From Flavobacterium urumqiense (lineage in GTDB: Bacteria; Bacteroidota; Bacteroidia; Flavobacteriales; Flavobacteriaceae), in contig NZ_FNVP01000001.1 in assembly GCF_900108015.1 (NCBI RefSeq), positions 310,001 through 374,000 of the forward strand: a stretch of DNA of 64,000 bases, given 5' to 3'. The translations under genes and the position numbers were made by a program. Positions 28,668-37,699 of the stretch are shown one piece after another. How positions within the stretch are numbered: the stretch's first letter is position 1; each line of letters begins with the position of its first letter. The notes below the pieces were generated by a model that was given only the letters and a program-made list of their open reading frames with translations, had not been told where the DNA came from and did not search any database.

Positions 28668-29018
28668 ATGCAAATTCAAGTCGTAAAATCAAAAATTCAT
28701 CGAGTTAAAGTAACTGGAGCTGATTTAAATTATATCGGAAGCATTACTATTGATGAAACTTTATTAGAAGCTTCTAATATAATCGAAGGAGAAAAAGTTT
28801 CTATTGTAAACATCAACAATGGAGAACGTTTTGACACTTATGCCATCAAAGGCGAAAAAAACTCTGGAGTAATAACCCTTAATGGACCTGCTGCGAGAAA
28901 AGTACAAAAGGATGATATTATAATCATCATTTCGTATGCCACATTAGAATTTGAAGAAGCAAAAACCTTTAAACCTTGGATAATTTTCCCTAATGAAAAT
29001 GACAATTCTTTGACGTAA
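28668..29018 (+). CDS. panD: Aspartate 1-decarboxylase
   Basis: 116 aa, pyruvoyl-dependent enzyme making beta-alanine for pantothenate. The self-cleavage site Gly24-Ser25 sits in LNYIGSITID, and Ser25 becomes the pyruvoyl group. The catalytic-fold motifs NGERFDTYAIKG and GVITLNGPAARKVQKDDIIIII are intact. It follows panC by 13 nt. Confidence 0.97.
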   Translation: MQIQVVKSKIHRVKVTGADLNYIGSITIDETLLEASNIIEGEKVSIVNINNGERFDTYAIKGEKNSGVITLNGPAARKVQKDDIIIIISYATLEFEEAKTFKPWIIFPNENDNSLT

Positions 29019-29218
29019 TTTTTCAGAAAAATAAATGCATTAAGAATCCCATTACAGATTTTCAGAAGAATTTTAATAATTTTCTTTACGCGACTTAGCT
29101 CTTTTTTCTCAAATTTTATATTGGGTGTTTTTGTTGGTCCTGTTTTTTATAAAAGTAAATAAAGTATTATATTGGTACTCACTTTAGAATTAATTTAATT
29201 TCTAAAACAACTAAAATT

Positions 29219-30367
29219 ATGAAACAGATTTTACTCTTATTATTTTTTTCTATTTCAGTATTTTCCCAAAAAACCACACAACCTTTCGAATCAAAAAAGC
29301 TGGGTGAAAACAGGGAAATTACAATTGGATTACCCGCATCCTACGAGAAAAATCCAAACAAAAGATATCCAATTCTTATTTTACTTGATGGAGATTACCT
29401 TTTTGACCCTTTTTTTGGAGCTTTAAACTATGGAGCTTATTGGGATGATTTGCCGGAAACAATCGTCGTTGGCATAAATCAAAACAAAAAAGACGAAAGA
29501 ACAGAAGACAGTAATTATGATGAAATTGAAGGCGTTCCTTCTGGAAAAGGTGCTCAGTTTTTCGAATTCATTGGAGGCGAACTACTGCCTTATTTAGAAA
29601 AAAAATACCGCGTGGCTCCTTTCCGAATTATCGCCGGACATGATACCACGGCTGGTTATTTAAACTTTTTTCTTTATAAAGATTCTCCAATATTTAACGC
29701 CTACATTTCATTAAGTCCTGAACTTGCTCCGGAAATGGAAAATCGCATTCCTGAAAAACTTAGTAACCTAAAACAACCCGTTTTTTATTACCAATCTACA
29801 GCAGATGGCGATGTGAAAAAATTGCAAGCGCCAATAAAAAAGTTGGATGAAAACTTAAAACAAGTCACCAATCCGTTGCTCAATTATAAATTTGATTACT
29901 TCAAAGGCGCTTCTCATTACTCCTTAGTGCTGAACTCAATTCCCAACGCGTTATACCAGTTTTTTGATTCCTACAAACCAATTTCATCAACGGAATACAC
30001 CGATAAAATTGCCATACTCCCAGCTGGATATGTTGATTATCTGACCGCCAAATATGATCTTTTATCTAAAAATTTGGGATTAAATATCCCTATTCGAGTA
30101 AATGATTTCAAAGCAATTGAAGCCGCTATTTTAAAAAACAAAGCATATCCCGAATTGGAAAAACTAGCGGTTATAGCCCGAAAAAACCATCCAAAATCGA
30201 TGTTGAGTGATTATGAATTAGGGTTGATGTATGAAAAAACAGGCGATTCAAAAAAAGCGGCAAAACAATATCAAAACGCCTCTCAATTAGACGAAATTGG
30301 AGCTTTAACAAAAGACATGATGTTTCAAAAATTTGATGAAATGCAGGGTCTAATACCAAAAAAATAA
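29219..30367 (+). CDS. Exported alpha/beta-hydrolase (esterase-D-like) with altered nucleophile, plus TPR
   Basis: 382 aa with a signal peptide (MKQILLLLFFSISVFSQ). Residues about 20-250 have the putative-esterase fold (YPILILLDGDYLFD, ETIVVGINQ, PFRIIAGHDTTAGYL). The nucleophile elbow, normally GHSxGG, reads G140-H-D-T-T-A-G146, so Ser is replaced by Asp. The fold's His may be in GASHYSLVLNS. A TPR-like repeat lies at the C-terminus (LSDYELGLMYEKTGDSKKAAKQYQNA). It is coupled to radA by a TAATG overlap. It could be a non-catalytic binding protein or use Asp as a nucleophile as dehalogenases and epoxide hydrolases do. Confidence 0.8.
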   Translation: MKQILLLLFFSISVFSQKTTQPFESKKLGENREITIGLPASYEKNPNKRYPILILLDGDYLFDPFFGALNYGAYWDDLPETIVVGINQNKKDERTEDSNYDEIEGVPSGKGAQFFEFIGGELLPYLEKKYRVAPFRIIAGHDTTAGYLNFFLYKDSPIFNAYISLSPELAPEMENRIPEKLSNLKQPVFYYQSTADGDVKKLQAPIKKLDENLKQVTNPLLNYKFDYFKGASHYSLVLNSIPNALYQFFDSYKPISSTEYTDKIAILPAGYVDYLTAKYDLLSKNLGLNIPIRVNDFKAIEAAILKNKAYPELEKLAVIARKNHPKSMLSDYELGLMYEKTGDSKKAAKQYQNASQLDEIGALTKDMMFQKFDEMQGLIPKK

Positions 30368-31728
30368 TGTCAAAAGTAAAAACTACTTTTTTTTGTCAGA
30401 ACTGTGGAGCCCAATATTCTAAATGGCAAGGACAATGCAACTCTTGCAAAGAATGGAATACTATAGCGGAAGAAATTATTCAGAAACAAGAAAAAGTAGC
30501 CTGGAAAAGCGAAACTTCAACCAACAGTAAAGCACCAAGACCCTTACGAATAAACGAAATTGATTCTGCACAAGAAATCCGAATGGACACCACAGATGGG
30601 GAATTGAATCGCGTGTTGGGTGGCGGAATAGTTCCCGGTTCATTAATTCTTTTGGGCGGCGAACCCGGCATTGGCAAAAGCACCCTTTTACTTCAAATTT
30701 CCTTAAAGTTACCTTATAAAACCCTATACGTTTCTGGAGAAGAAAGCCAGAAGCAAATAAAAATGCGTGCCGAAAGAATCACGCCGAGCGGCGACAATTG
30801 TTATATTCTTACGGAAACCAAAACCCAAAACATCTTCAAACAAATTGAAGCCATACAACCGGAAATCGTGATTATCGATTCTATTCAAACATTGCATACG
30901 GATTATATTGAATCCACTCCAGGAAGTATTTCTCAAATAAGGGAAACCACTGCCGAACTTATCAAATTTGCCAAAGAAACCAATATTCCCGTGATTCTGA
31001 TTGGGCATATCACCAAAGACGGAAACATTGCCGGACCAAAAATATTGGAACACATGGTGGATACGGTTTTGCAATTTGAAGGCGACCGAAACCACGTGTA
31101 CCGAATTTTACGTTCCTTAAAAAACCGTTTTGGTTCGACAGCAGAAATAGGAATTTATGAAATGCTGGGCAATGGTTTGCGCGAAGTTTCTAATCCTTCA
31201 GAAATATTAATTTCTCACAAAGACGAACAATTATCAGGAACAGCAATTGCGTCCACTTTAGAAGGTATGCGCCCGTTGATGATTGAAATTCAAGCCTTGG
31301 TAAGCACCGCAGTTTATGGAACACCGCAACGCAGCACGACGGGTTACAATGCCAAAAGACTCAATATGATTTTGGCTGTTTTAGAGAAAAGAGCCGGTTT
31401 CAGGCTTGGCGCCAAAGACGTTTTCCTCAATATAACCGGAGGAATTTCAGTAGATGATCCGGCGATAGATTTGGCTGTCGTAGCTGCTATTTTGTCCTCG
31501 AATGAAGATATTGCGGTCAATAAAGATTTCTGTTTTGCCGGCGAAGTAGGACTTTCAGGCGAAATACGTCCGGTAAACCGCGTGGACCAGCGCATTCAGG
31601 AAGCGGAGAAGTTAGGTTTTTCAACCATTTTTGTATCCAAATACAATAAAATTGCGGTGAAAAATACTGGAATTAAAATTAGATTGGTAGCCAAAATTGA
31701 AGATGTGGCGAGTGAATTGTTTGGATGA
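30367..31728 (+). CDS. radA: DNA repair protein RadA (branch-migration ATPase)
   Basis: 453 aa. N-terminal C4 zinc finger (Cys10, Cys13, Cys24, Cys27), RecA-like ATPase with Walker A GEPGIGKST (98-106), the RadA-specific KNRFG motif (252-256) and a C-terminal Lon-like domain (LAVVAAILSSNEDIA...GEVGLSGEIRPV). It helps process recombination intermediates with RecA. It overlaps the upstream esterase-like gene by one base (TAATG), so the two are translationally coupled. Confidence 0.97.
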   Translation: MSKVKTTFFCQNCGAQYSKWQGQCNSCKEWNTIAEEIIQKQEKVAWKSETSTNSKAPRPLRINEIDSAQEIRMDTTDGELNRVLGGGIVPGSLILLGGEPGIGKSTLLLQISLKLPYKTLYVSGEESQKQIKMRAERITPSGDNCYILTETKTQNIFKQIEAIQPEIVIIDSIQTLHTDYIESTPGSISQIRETTAELIKFAKETNIPVILIGHITKDGNIAGPKILEHMVDTVLQFEGDRNHVYRILRSLKNRFGSTAEIGIYEMLGNGLREVSNPSEILISHKDEQLSGTAIASTLEGMRPLMIEIQALVSTAVYGTPQRSTTGYNAKRLNMILAVLEKRAGFRLGAKDVFLNITGGISVDDPAIDLAVVAAILSSNEDIAVNKDFCFAGEVGLSGEIRPVNRVDQRIQEAEKLGFSTIFVSKYNKIAVKNTGIKIRLVAKIEDVASELFG

Positions 31729-31761
31729 TATTTGTTGACAAATCTAAAATCGTTATCCTAC

Positions 31762-31884
31762 TTATACATTTAGCGCTGCCATAAATTGTGCTTTGTGAAT
31801 GAATGAAGTAGAAGTTGTAGTATTGATTTGTTTTGAAATTTTCCATTCAATTTTTTCAATCGTTGTGGGAACCGATTGCAAATA
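31762..31884 (-). pseudogene. Possible C-terminal fragment of a lost gene
   Basis: The minus strand is open for 41 codons ending at a stop at 31762. It reads ...TTIEKIEWKISKQINTTTS then FIHKAQFMAALNV, which is protein-like and unlike the surrounding noncoding DNA. It has no start and its 5' side is closed by an in-frame TAG. I cannot name the family. The rest of 31729-32124 shows no gene. Confidence 0.3.
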
Positions 31885-32124
31885 CTAACCTACCTTGTAT
31901 TCAACTATTTATATTCAAAAAGCATCCAGGAAATAAATAATATTTTTGATGTTTTGTACTAAAAATATTATTTATATATTCGTTTAGTGTACCCTACTGA
32001 ATGGCGGGAATCTATACGAAATAAGAAAAAAAGAGAAAGCAAAAGAATTAAATACATAATTTCGTTTCAACAAGATCGAACCGCTAAGAGCCGTTTGGCA
32101 AGAAGATGAAAGAAAACATAAAGA

Positions 32125-32664
32125 ATGAAATTCGATAGAGAAGATAAAATAGAAATATTTGAAAATGCCATTACTTGGATTGTTGTATTTGCAATGTTTA
32201 TTTATGGTGGAGCAAAACTAGTACAATTTGACGGAGCTTCTGAAATCAACAAAACAGTTTCAGATATGACTGGAATGGAATTGATGTGGGCTTTTTATGG
32301 TTATTCCAAATCATACGCAATGACTTTAGGTATTTTTGAGATAATTGGAGGAACATTGATGTTGATTAAAAAAACCAGAATTATTGGTTGTTTATTCACA
32401 TCAACTATACTTGTAAATGTGATTTTACAAGACATATATTTCGAAGTGCATCTTGGGGCTCTAAAAGCAGCGATTCTATATCAATTTTTAATTCTAATGA
32501 TTTTATGGTTAAATAAAGACAAAGTTGTTCAAAGCATAAAGGCTTTAATGAATTACAATAAATCTCCACTTCCAAAATATAAATTTATGATCAAATTAGT
32601 TATTGCTTTTATTTGTTTTGTAATATTGAGAATAACAGAATACTACTTAACAATTAAATTGTAA
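32125..32664 (+). CDS. DoxX-like integral membrane protein
   Basis: 179 aa with four hydrophobic helices (AITWIVVFAMFIYGGAKL, YAMTLGIFEIIGGTLMLI, AAILYQFLILMILWL, FMIKLVIAFICFVILRI). The first helix with YGGAKLVQFDG and the second with EIIGGTLMLIKKTRIIGCL resemble the DoxX/DoxD-like family of small quinone-linked or otherwise uncharacterised membrane proteins. It stands alone, with about 400 nt of noncoding DNA upstream. Function unknown; family assignment is moderate. Confidence 0.55.
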   Translation: MKFDREDKIEIFENAITWIVVFAMFIYGGAKLVQFDGASEINKTVSDMTGMELMWAFYGYSKSYAMTLGIFEIIGGTLMLIKKTRIIGCLFTSTILVNVILQDIYFEVHLGALKAAILYQFLILMILWLNKDKVVQSIKALMNYNKSPLPKYKFMIKLVIAFICFVILRITEYYLTIKL

Positions 32665-32706
32665 AACCAGTTATCAACCTTTACTGCAATTGATTTGGGC
32701 AATTAG

Positions 32707-33123
32707 TGTAATAGAAAACACTTACAAATCGTCAATACCTTTCATAAACTTCGAGAAACCATTACTGCTGCCCAATTTTTAATTGAAGAATATGGTTTAG
32801 AAAAACCAAATTTCAAAGGCTTCGAATTAAGGGAAAAAGCCAAACCGGAATTTATCCTGATGACTCCCGAAGGCGCTCTTGGCGAACCACAAATCATCCG
32901 CATTCCTGCAAACACTTTCGAATGTCCGCTGCATTTAATGCTTAACCTGCTGATGCATGAAATGATTCACGTGAGTCAAAAAACGAAAGAGAAAATGATT
33001 GAAGATAAAAATGAAAGAGAGTGGCAAGCATATTACGAAATGCTTTTTCACAAAAAATTCCCTCAAATTCCTGAACTTCATGATTTTAACAAACGCTTCT
33101 TTGCAAAAAAAGCGTTGGAATAA
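32707..33123 (+). pseudogene. HExxH-containing protein whose reading frame lacks a start codon
   Basis: An ATG at 32860 gives 87 aa, but the same frame is open and protein-like for 51 more codons upstream (KHLQIVNTFHKLRETITAAQ ... KAKPEFILM), back to an in-frame TAG at 32704. No ATG, GTG or TTG occurs where a start is needed; the expected position reads AGA-AAA-CAC. The core has a zinc-peptidase-like HEMIHVSQ motif and a second acidic segment (EDKNEREWQAYYEMLFHKKFP), resembling SprT/M48-type minigluzincins. Either the start codon has mutated and the gene is dying, or only the shorter product is made. Confidence 0.5.
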
Positions 33124-33159
33124 TATATCAAGGTACATCTTCTGAATAAAATTTAGCTG

Positions 33160-33235
33160 TTTTGTCATTTCGACAAAGGAGAAATCTCATTAGTTACTCT
33201 CGTTATGTGATTTCTCATTCGTCGAAATAACAAAA
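33160..33235. repeat. Palindromic dispersed element
   Basis: TTTTGTCATTTCGAC at 33160-33174 and GTCGAAATAACAAAA at 33221-33235 form a 15-bp inverted repeat with one mismatch. Inside, GGAGAAATCTCA faces TGATTTCTC. I recall 'CATTTCGAC..GGAGAAATCTC' as a frequent dispersed sequence in Bacteroidota genomes. No coding capacity. Confidence 0.6.
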
Positions 33236-33405
33236 TTAAATTTTGGTATTAGTAACGGACTTTCATCTATTACTTTATCTGTTTCCTTAATTAATATTCC
33301 TTATTCTAAAGAAAAACCACAATTCAGAAAAAGGATTCACTATTTTTTGTAATTTTATATTTAACAATTCGTTACGCAAATAAAATAAAACTTTCACACC
33401 AAGTT

Positions 33406-33678
33406 ATGACTTACTTATACGAACACTCAGGCAAAGTGTTCTATTCTATTGCGGCCATAGACAAAACAATTCGTAAAGAAGAAATTGAGAAATTGAAACA
33501 AATCATTAACAAGGAATGGCTTCCGCTGGAAAATAGTTTTAATGAATTTGGCGATGACACCGCTTATAAAATCGAAATTGTTTTTGACTGGCTGGTCGCC
33601 CATGAATGGAAATTGGAACTAGTGATTGCCGACTTTAAAATTTTCAAAGTAGAACACCAACACTTGTTCACTCCATAG
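33406..33678 (+). CDS. Small hypothetical protein, possibly TerB-like
   Basis: 90 aa, soluble and mostly helical. The segment SIAAIDKTIRKEEIEKLKQIINKEW resembles the start of a TerB-type helical domain (a 'xxxAIDGxIxxxExxxL' pattern), but the domain is incomplete. The rest (YKIEIVFDWLVAHEWKLE) has no motif I know. Start ATG 33406. It is flanked by noncoding DNA, so context gives no clue. Confidence 0.5.
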   Translation: MTYLYEHSGKVFYSIAAIDKTIRKEEIEKLKQIINKEWLPLENSFNEFGDDTAYKIEIVFDWLVAHEWKLELVIADFKIFKVEHQHLFTP

Positions 33679-33882
33679 ATTAATGCATTAATTCTAAAAA
33701 CAGCAGTGCAATTGCATCTTATTTTGCAGGGAAAAACAATTCAGAATAAGCTTTAATAATTCATTTGAATTCGATTTTAATACCGTTGTAGTTAATCAAA
33801 ACAAATAATTTTATTCTTCAATCAGAAATAAAGCTTTTTGAAAACTTAATCACATTTACCTTAATAATAAAAAATTAAAGAC

Positions 33883-34293
33883 ATGAAAAGACAAACTGGC
33901 ATCTGGATAGACACCTCAAAGGCAATTATTGTCACTCTTGAAGGTGGTAAAGAAGAAAAAATTTCCGAAATAGACTCTGCTGTTGAAAATAAGGTTTACC
34001 ACGACAAGGAAGGTAACAAAGGGACCTTTTCTGGAGTTCATCATGGCAACAGCGAGACAAAATTTGATAACAGAAAAAAAGAACAACTAGATTTCTTTAT
34101 AAAAGAAGTACTATCGTACGTCAAAGGAGCAGATGAGCTTTTTGTCTTTGGCCCCGCCGAAACAAAGATCAAACTAGAACAAAAAATTCAGGGTGAAAAA
34201 TTATTTGCCAATAAATTAAAAGCAGTTGAAACAGCAGATAAAATGACCTTAAATGAGATTGTTGCCAAAGTTAAAAAATTCTATGTTTCATAG
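33883..34293 (+). CDS. Conserved hypothetical protein with eRF1/host-attachment-like fold
   Basis: 136 aa. The N-terminal TGIWIDTSKAIIVTLEGGKEE strand pattern, the central 'EQLDFFIKEVLSYVKGADELFVFGPAETKIKLEQKI' block and the closing ETADKMTLNEIVAKVKKFY match a bacterial family related to eRF1 domain 3 / baeRF proteins. The conserved GPAETK segment is typical. Molecular function is unknown; the family is often expressed in stress or stationary conditions, which I have not verified here. Single gene. Confidence 0.6.
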   Translation: MKRQTGIWIDTSKAIIVTLEGGKEEKISEIDSAVENKVYHDKEGNKGTFSGVHHGNSETKFDNRKKEQLDFFIKEVLSYVKGADELFVFGPAETKIKLEQKIQGEKLFANKLKAVETADKMTLNEIVAKVKKFYVS

Positions 34294-34400
34294 TTTAAAA
34301 TCCTAATTTTGGGCTAGATTACTTCACTGTTTAGAGATAATTTCACTAAAAAAAATTCTGCACTCCTAAAACTGCGCTGAAGACTTTAAACAAACTCATA

Positions 34401-34459
34401 ATTAATTTTGATAATAATGAACTAGATAAAATATCGAACTCATTATTATCAAAATTAAT
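34401..34459. repeat. Perfect 20-bp inverted repeat
   Basis: ATTAATTTTGATAATAATGA (34401-34420) and its exact reverse complement (34440-34459) flank a 19-nt spacer that itself contains the small palindrome GATAAAATATC. The symmetric structure lies between the eRF1-like gene and the decayed IS. No U-tract follows on either strand, so a simple terminator is unlikely. Confidence 0.6.
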
Positions 34460-34489
34460 ACAATGCTTACTTTATTGTAATAGTCTAGA

Positions 34490-35330
34490 TATTCATTTAT
34501 CAACTTTTTTAACTAGTCTGCTAATATTTATTTTTAAAAATAAACAACTCCGTTTTAAGTATCCCGAAGAACTTTCTATAATGGCATTATCGGAGCAATT
34601 CCTTTTTCTGGGTATGCTTTGTATAATTCTTTTTTCTTTCAATAATTAGTGATATTGTTTCATTTGATATTACCCGCATAAACAGAATGTGATATTCGAT
34701 CTATTCCTTTTGGTAATTTCTTAAAAGCTTTTTTAAGATTAAATGCTGATCGTTCTCATTTCATAACTAATTATTTCTTGAATAAATAAATAAGTAATAG
34801 GTGATAAATACAATTTCTTCCCCAGGAAATTGAAACCGTAAAAATCGGTTGCCCATTTTGATCAGCTACTGATGCTTTAAAATTTCGAACTACATTATCA
34901 GAAGCTATTTTACTCTGTTCTCCTTTATAAAAATTGTATTTTTAAACTCTATTAACATCTTTCAATCCCAATAAACAGGAAATTATTATTAAAAAAAGGT
35001 ATTGGATACATTAATACGTTATTCCATTACAGCTTACACTTTTCACTTCGACTTGAAGTAAGGCTGGTAACTTTTTTAGCAACTCATCCTCACAACATAA
35101 TGATTCGTTCGCTAAAAGAAGTTCTTTTTCTTTAGTTATAGGTTTGTCTGCTTTGCGTTTTTTACGTTTAAAATTACTCCTAGATTTAGGTCTTCCTTTG
35201 GATTTTGGTTGTAATGTTTTCAAAATAAAGGTATTAAAATCTCTTTCCCGTTTGATAATAGTTAAGTCTGTAGAAATTTTATATTTGCTACTTTTATGAC
35301 AACAAATACTTATCAATTGATAGTGCTACT
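34490..35330 (-). mobile_element. Decayed IS3-family insertion sequence
   Basis: On the minus strand 35316-35011 keeps an orfA-like C-terminal stretch (RERDFNTFILKTLQPKSKGR, then KKRKADKPITKEKELLLANE and DELLKKLPALLQVE). Further along, in shifting frames, come orfB pieces: LKKAFKKLPKGIDRISHS and KRIIQSIPRKRNCSDNAIIE, the latter corresponding to the IS3 'QSMSRKGNCYDNA.ES' catalytic-domain motif. Many stops and frameshifts show it is long dead. I could not define terminal inverted repeats. Confidence 0.65.
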
Positions 35331-35487
35331 TTTTGCTTAAAGTCAATGGAACAAACCCGATTCCTTAGTAACAACAACCCAACATTGCAAAATTCAGTCT
35401 AAAAAATTCCACTTACTAATTTTAAGCTCATTGATTCCTTTTTCATAGATACAATTCACATGAATAGTACTGAACTGTTACTAAAAA

Positions 35488-35511
35488 TGTACATTCAAGT
35501 TTGAATGTACA
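35488..35511. promoter_or_regulatory. Operator-like 24-bp palindrome
   Basis: TGTACATTCAA and TTGAATGTACA are exact inverted repeats separated by GT. The loop is too short for a terminator hairpin and there is no T-run, so a dimeric regulator site is more plausible. It sits between the dead IS and the stop of the FKBP gene and has no obvious target promoter. Confidence 0.3.
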
Positions 35512-35627
35512 AGCATACTTCACTTTTCTTTCCACAAAAATACATTCAAATAATGTCTAACTTTTTGGAGGCAGTGCAAAAATGGGTCCTTTTTATTTTA
35601 GTCTTATTAGGAACGAAAAACAAATGC

Positions 35628-36089
35628 CTAATTCACGGCTATAAGTTTAACTTCAAAAATAAGTACAGAACCACGAGGAATAGGGCCACTATCATTACTA
35701 CCATAACCTAAATGAGCCGGAATTAAAAGAATACCATTACCACCTGTTTTAAAGTGAGGAATCCCTTCTGTCCAACCTTTTATCACTTGATTCAAACCAA
35801 AAGAAATACCCTCCGCTTTGCTTTGATCAAATACATTTCCGTTAGTAAAATAACCTTTGTAAGCCACTGTTACATTTGAAGTTGCTATAGGTTGCGCTCC
35901 AGTACCGGCTTCACTAACCACATAATATAAACCTGTAGCGCTTTTTTGAGCAGTTAAATGATTTTTAGCGACATAATCAACAATTTCTTTTTCATTTTGA
36001 ACGGTATAATCAACTGGTTTAGATTTTCCACCATCTGATAAGCAAGAAATAAATAGTATGGAAACTAATGGTAATAAAATAAATTTCAT
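35628..36089 (-). CDS. FKBP-type peptidyl-prolyl isomerase lipoprotein
   Basis: 153 aa. Lipoprotein signal with Cys16 (VSILFISCLSDGG). The FKBP domain covers about 60-153: VTVAYKGYFTNGNVFDQS, FGLNQVIKGWTEGI, GGNGILLIPAHLGYGSNDSGPIPRGSVLIFEVKLI, with the aromatic pocket residues (Tyr, Phe/Asp, Trp, Tyr) conserved. It probably assists folding of exported proteins in the periplasm. It resembles small FKBPs of flavobacteria, including gliding protein GldI, but I do not assign that name. Confidence 0.92.
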   Translation of the reverse strand: MKFILLPLVSILFISCLSDGGKSKPVDYTVQNEKEIVDYVAKNHLTAQKSATGLYYVVSEAGTGAQPIATSNVTVAYKGYFTNGNVFDQSKAEGISFGLNQVIKGWTEGIPHFKTGGNGILLIPAHLGYGSNDSGPIPRGSVLIFEVKLIAVN

Positions 36090-36171
36090 AATTTTAATTT
36101 AATTTGTAAGGTTGCAAATATATAAAATACACGTTACATAAATTGTATTTTCAATGGCTATATGACTAGTG

Positions 36172-37524
36172 TTAATTTTCGAAAACCTGCACATTATCCA
36201 CTTGAAAAGCGCCATCCAAAGCCAGATTTTTTCCGGAACCTGTATATTTGAAAGCAATATTGATTTTACCTTTATATGAAGATAAATCTATTGCGCCACT
36301 TCCTATAAATTGATACCAGGGCGTGGCTTGTTTAGGTAATTTCGCCAAAACCGGAATCCAAGTCGCAGTCGCTACATTCAATCCGTCAAAATTTGTGGAA
36401 ACATAAACTTCTAAAGAATTCAAAGGGGAATCAACATCCAAGTGATGCTGGGCAGCTCTAAAAGTCAAGACTTCATTAGTATGCTTGTCCATGTCTATTT
36501 TTGGAGAAATCAACCAAGCCACATTCGAAACTACCTTTGCGCCTGAAATATTAAATTCGGCATACCCGTTTCCGGAATACACTGTTCCCTTCCAGAAAAG
36601 CGCTCCCTTTTGGACAATATTTGCCCAACCCGGAATACTCAAATTTGATTTATTAATCACCGTTTCAAAATCTTCTGAGAAAAATGGAGCTGTTCTTGTT
36701 CCAGTTATCACAACATCTTTCTCCGACCGTGGTAATAATTGATAATCCGTCCCATATTTTGTTAAAATTCCTCTTACTTTTCCACTTCCATTTGGAACTA
36801 AACTACTCGAAAAATCAGCAAAACTACTGGTTCTAAAATACAGTTGATTCCCTAATTTATCCATCAAACCCCAGTTGGTTGCGCCACCCACATTATTCGT
36901 TTCCTCAAAATAATGACGACCAATAGCATCAGCCGTAAACTGGACATCAGATAATTCAACCAAAGTATTCAAATTAGAATCACTCAATAGTTCTTGCATG
37001 GAAATTGTCTTTATCAGAAGCTCCTCCTTTACATTTGTACAAGAAGCATTCAACACATTTTTATAGTCATTTTGGGAAAGTCGCCCCACTCCACCTTCAT
37101 TATAAGAATTGACAAAAATACTTCCTATTCGCATGCCTCCAAACGAAATATCAGTGTATTGATCTTTTAGTTTTATATACACTTTATTGCCCAGTCTATA
37201 ATCAATATACAAATTACTGGCATCCACAGGAACACTAAAACCTATTGCTGGTGTTGTGGCTGTTGCCAAAGTTTGAAAGGAAATAGACTTGAAAAAATTA
37301 CCCGATTCATCGCTGGAAACAACGTAAGCTTCTATGATATCGTCATACTGATATTGGGTTACAATTGCATTAGCATTTTCCCTCACTTCCGCAACGGTTC
37401 GGTTTACAGTTAAATCCGATTGGGTACAAGTTAGTCTAGGAACATCAACTGCATCGTTTACACAACTTGTAAAAAGGATGACGATTGTAATAGAAAAAAA
37501 TAGGAAATTGAAAATTGGTTTCAT
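36172..37524 (-). CDS. DUF5689 lipoprotein with C-terminal choice-of-anchor domain
   Basis: 450 aa. Lipoprotein signal with Cys21 (IVILFTSCVNDAVDVP). Residues about 40-270 form the DUF5689 domain (IIEAYVVSSDESGNFFKSISFQ, IDYRLGNKVYIKLKDQY, VRGILTKYGTDYQLLPRSEKDV). Residues about 280-450 are a jelly-roll of the choice-of-anchor J/DUF5017 type (FFSEDFETV, WLISPKIDMDKH, LALDGAFQVDNVQVFE). It follows the TonB receptor by 175 nt on the same strand. DUF5689-TonB receptor pairs recur in Bacteroidota, so a surface partner of that receptor is likely. Ligand unknown. Confidence 0.85.
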   Translation of the reverse strand: MKPIFNFLFFSITIVILFTSCVNDAVDVPRLTCTQSDLTVNRTVAEVRENANAIVTQYQYDDIIEAYVVSSDESGNFFKSISFQTLATATTPAIGFSVPVDASNLYIDYRLGNKVYIKLKDQYTDISFGGMRIGSIFVNSYNEGGVGRLSQNDYKNVLNASCTNVKEELLIKTISMQELLSDSNLNTLVELSDVQFTADAIGRHYFEETNNVGGATNWGLMDKLGNQLYFRTSSFADFSSSLVPNGSGKVRGILTKYGTDYQLLPRSEKDVVITGTRTAPFFSEDFETVINKSNLSIPGWANIVQKGALFWKGTVYSGNGYAEFNISGAKVVSNVAWLISPKIDMDKHTNEVLTFRAAQHHLDVDSPLNSLEVYVSTNFDGLNVATATWIPVLAKLPKQATPWYQFIGSGAIDLSSYKGKINIAFKYTGSGKNLALDGAFQVDNVQVFEN

Positions 37525-37699
37525 AAATGACTATTTATTGTTAAAAATGATTTTTCTGAAATCTATTATTCACATGAGCTTACATTTCTTCTATAATTCA
37601 CACATCCCAGTCGTTTTTTTGAACCATATAAGAAGTATAACTCGGTACAAATTTTAGAATATATTAATTGTTTGCGTCCATAACGTAATCCGTTTGTGT

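Noticed and set aside
29019..29218. A short frame after panD (LRIPLQIFRRILIIFFTRL...LGVFVGPVFY) as a remnant of a membrane protein
   Set aside because: Hydrophobic residues could come from T-rich DNA; too short and without a motif to support.
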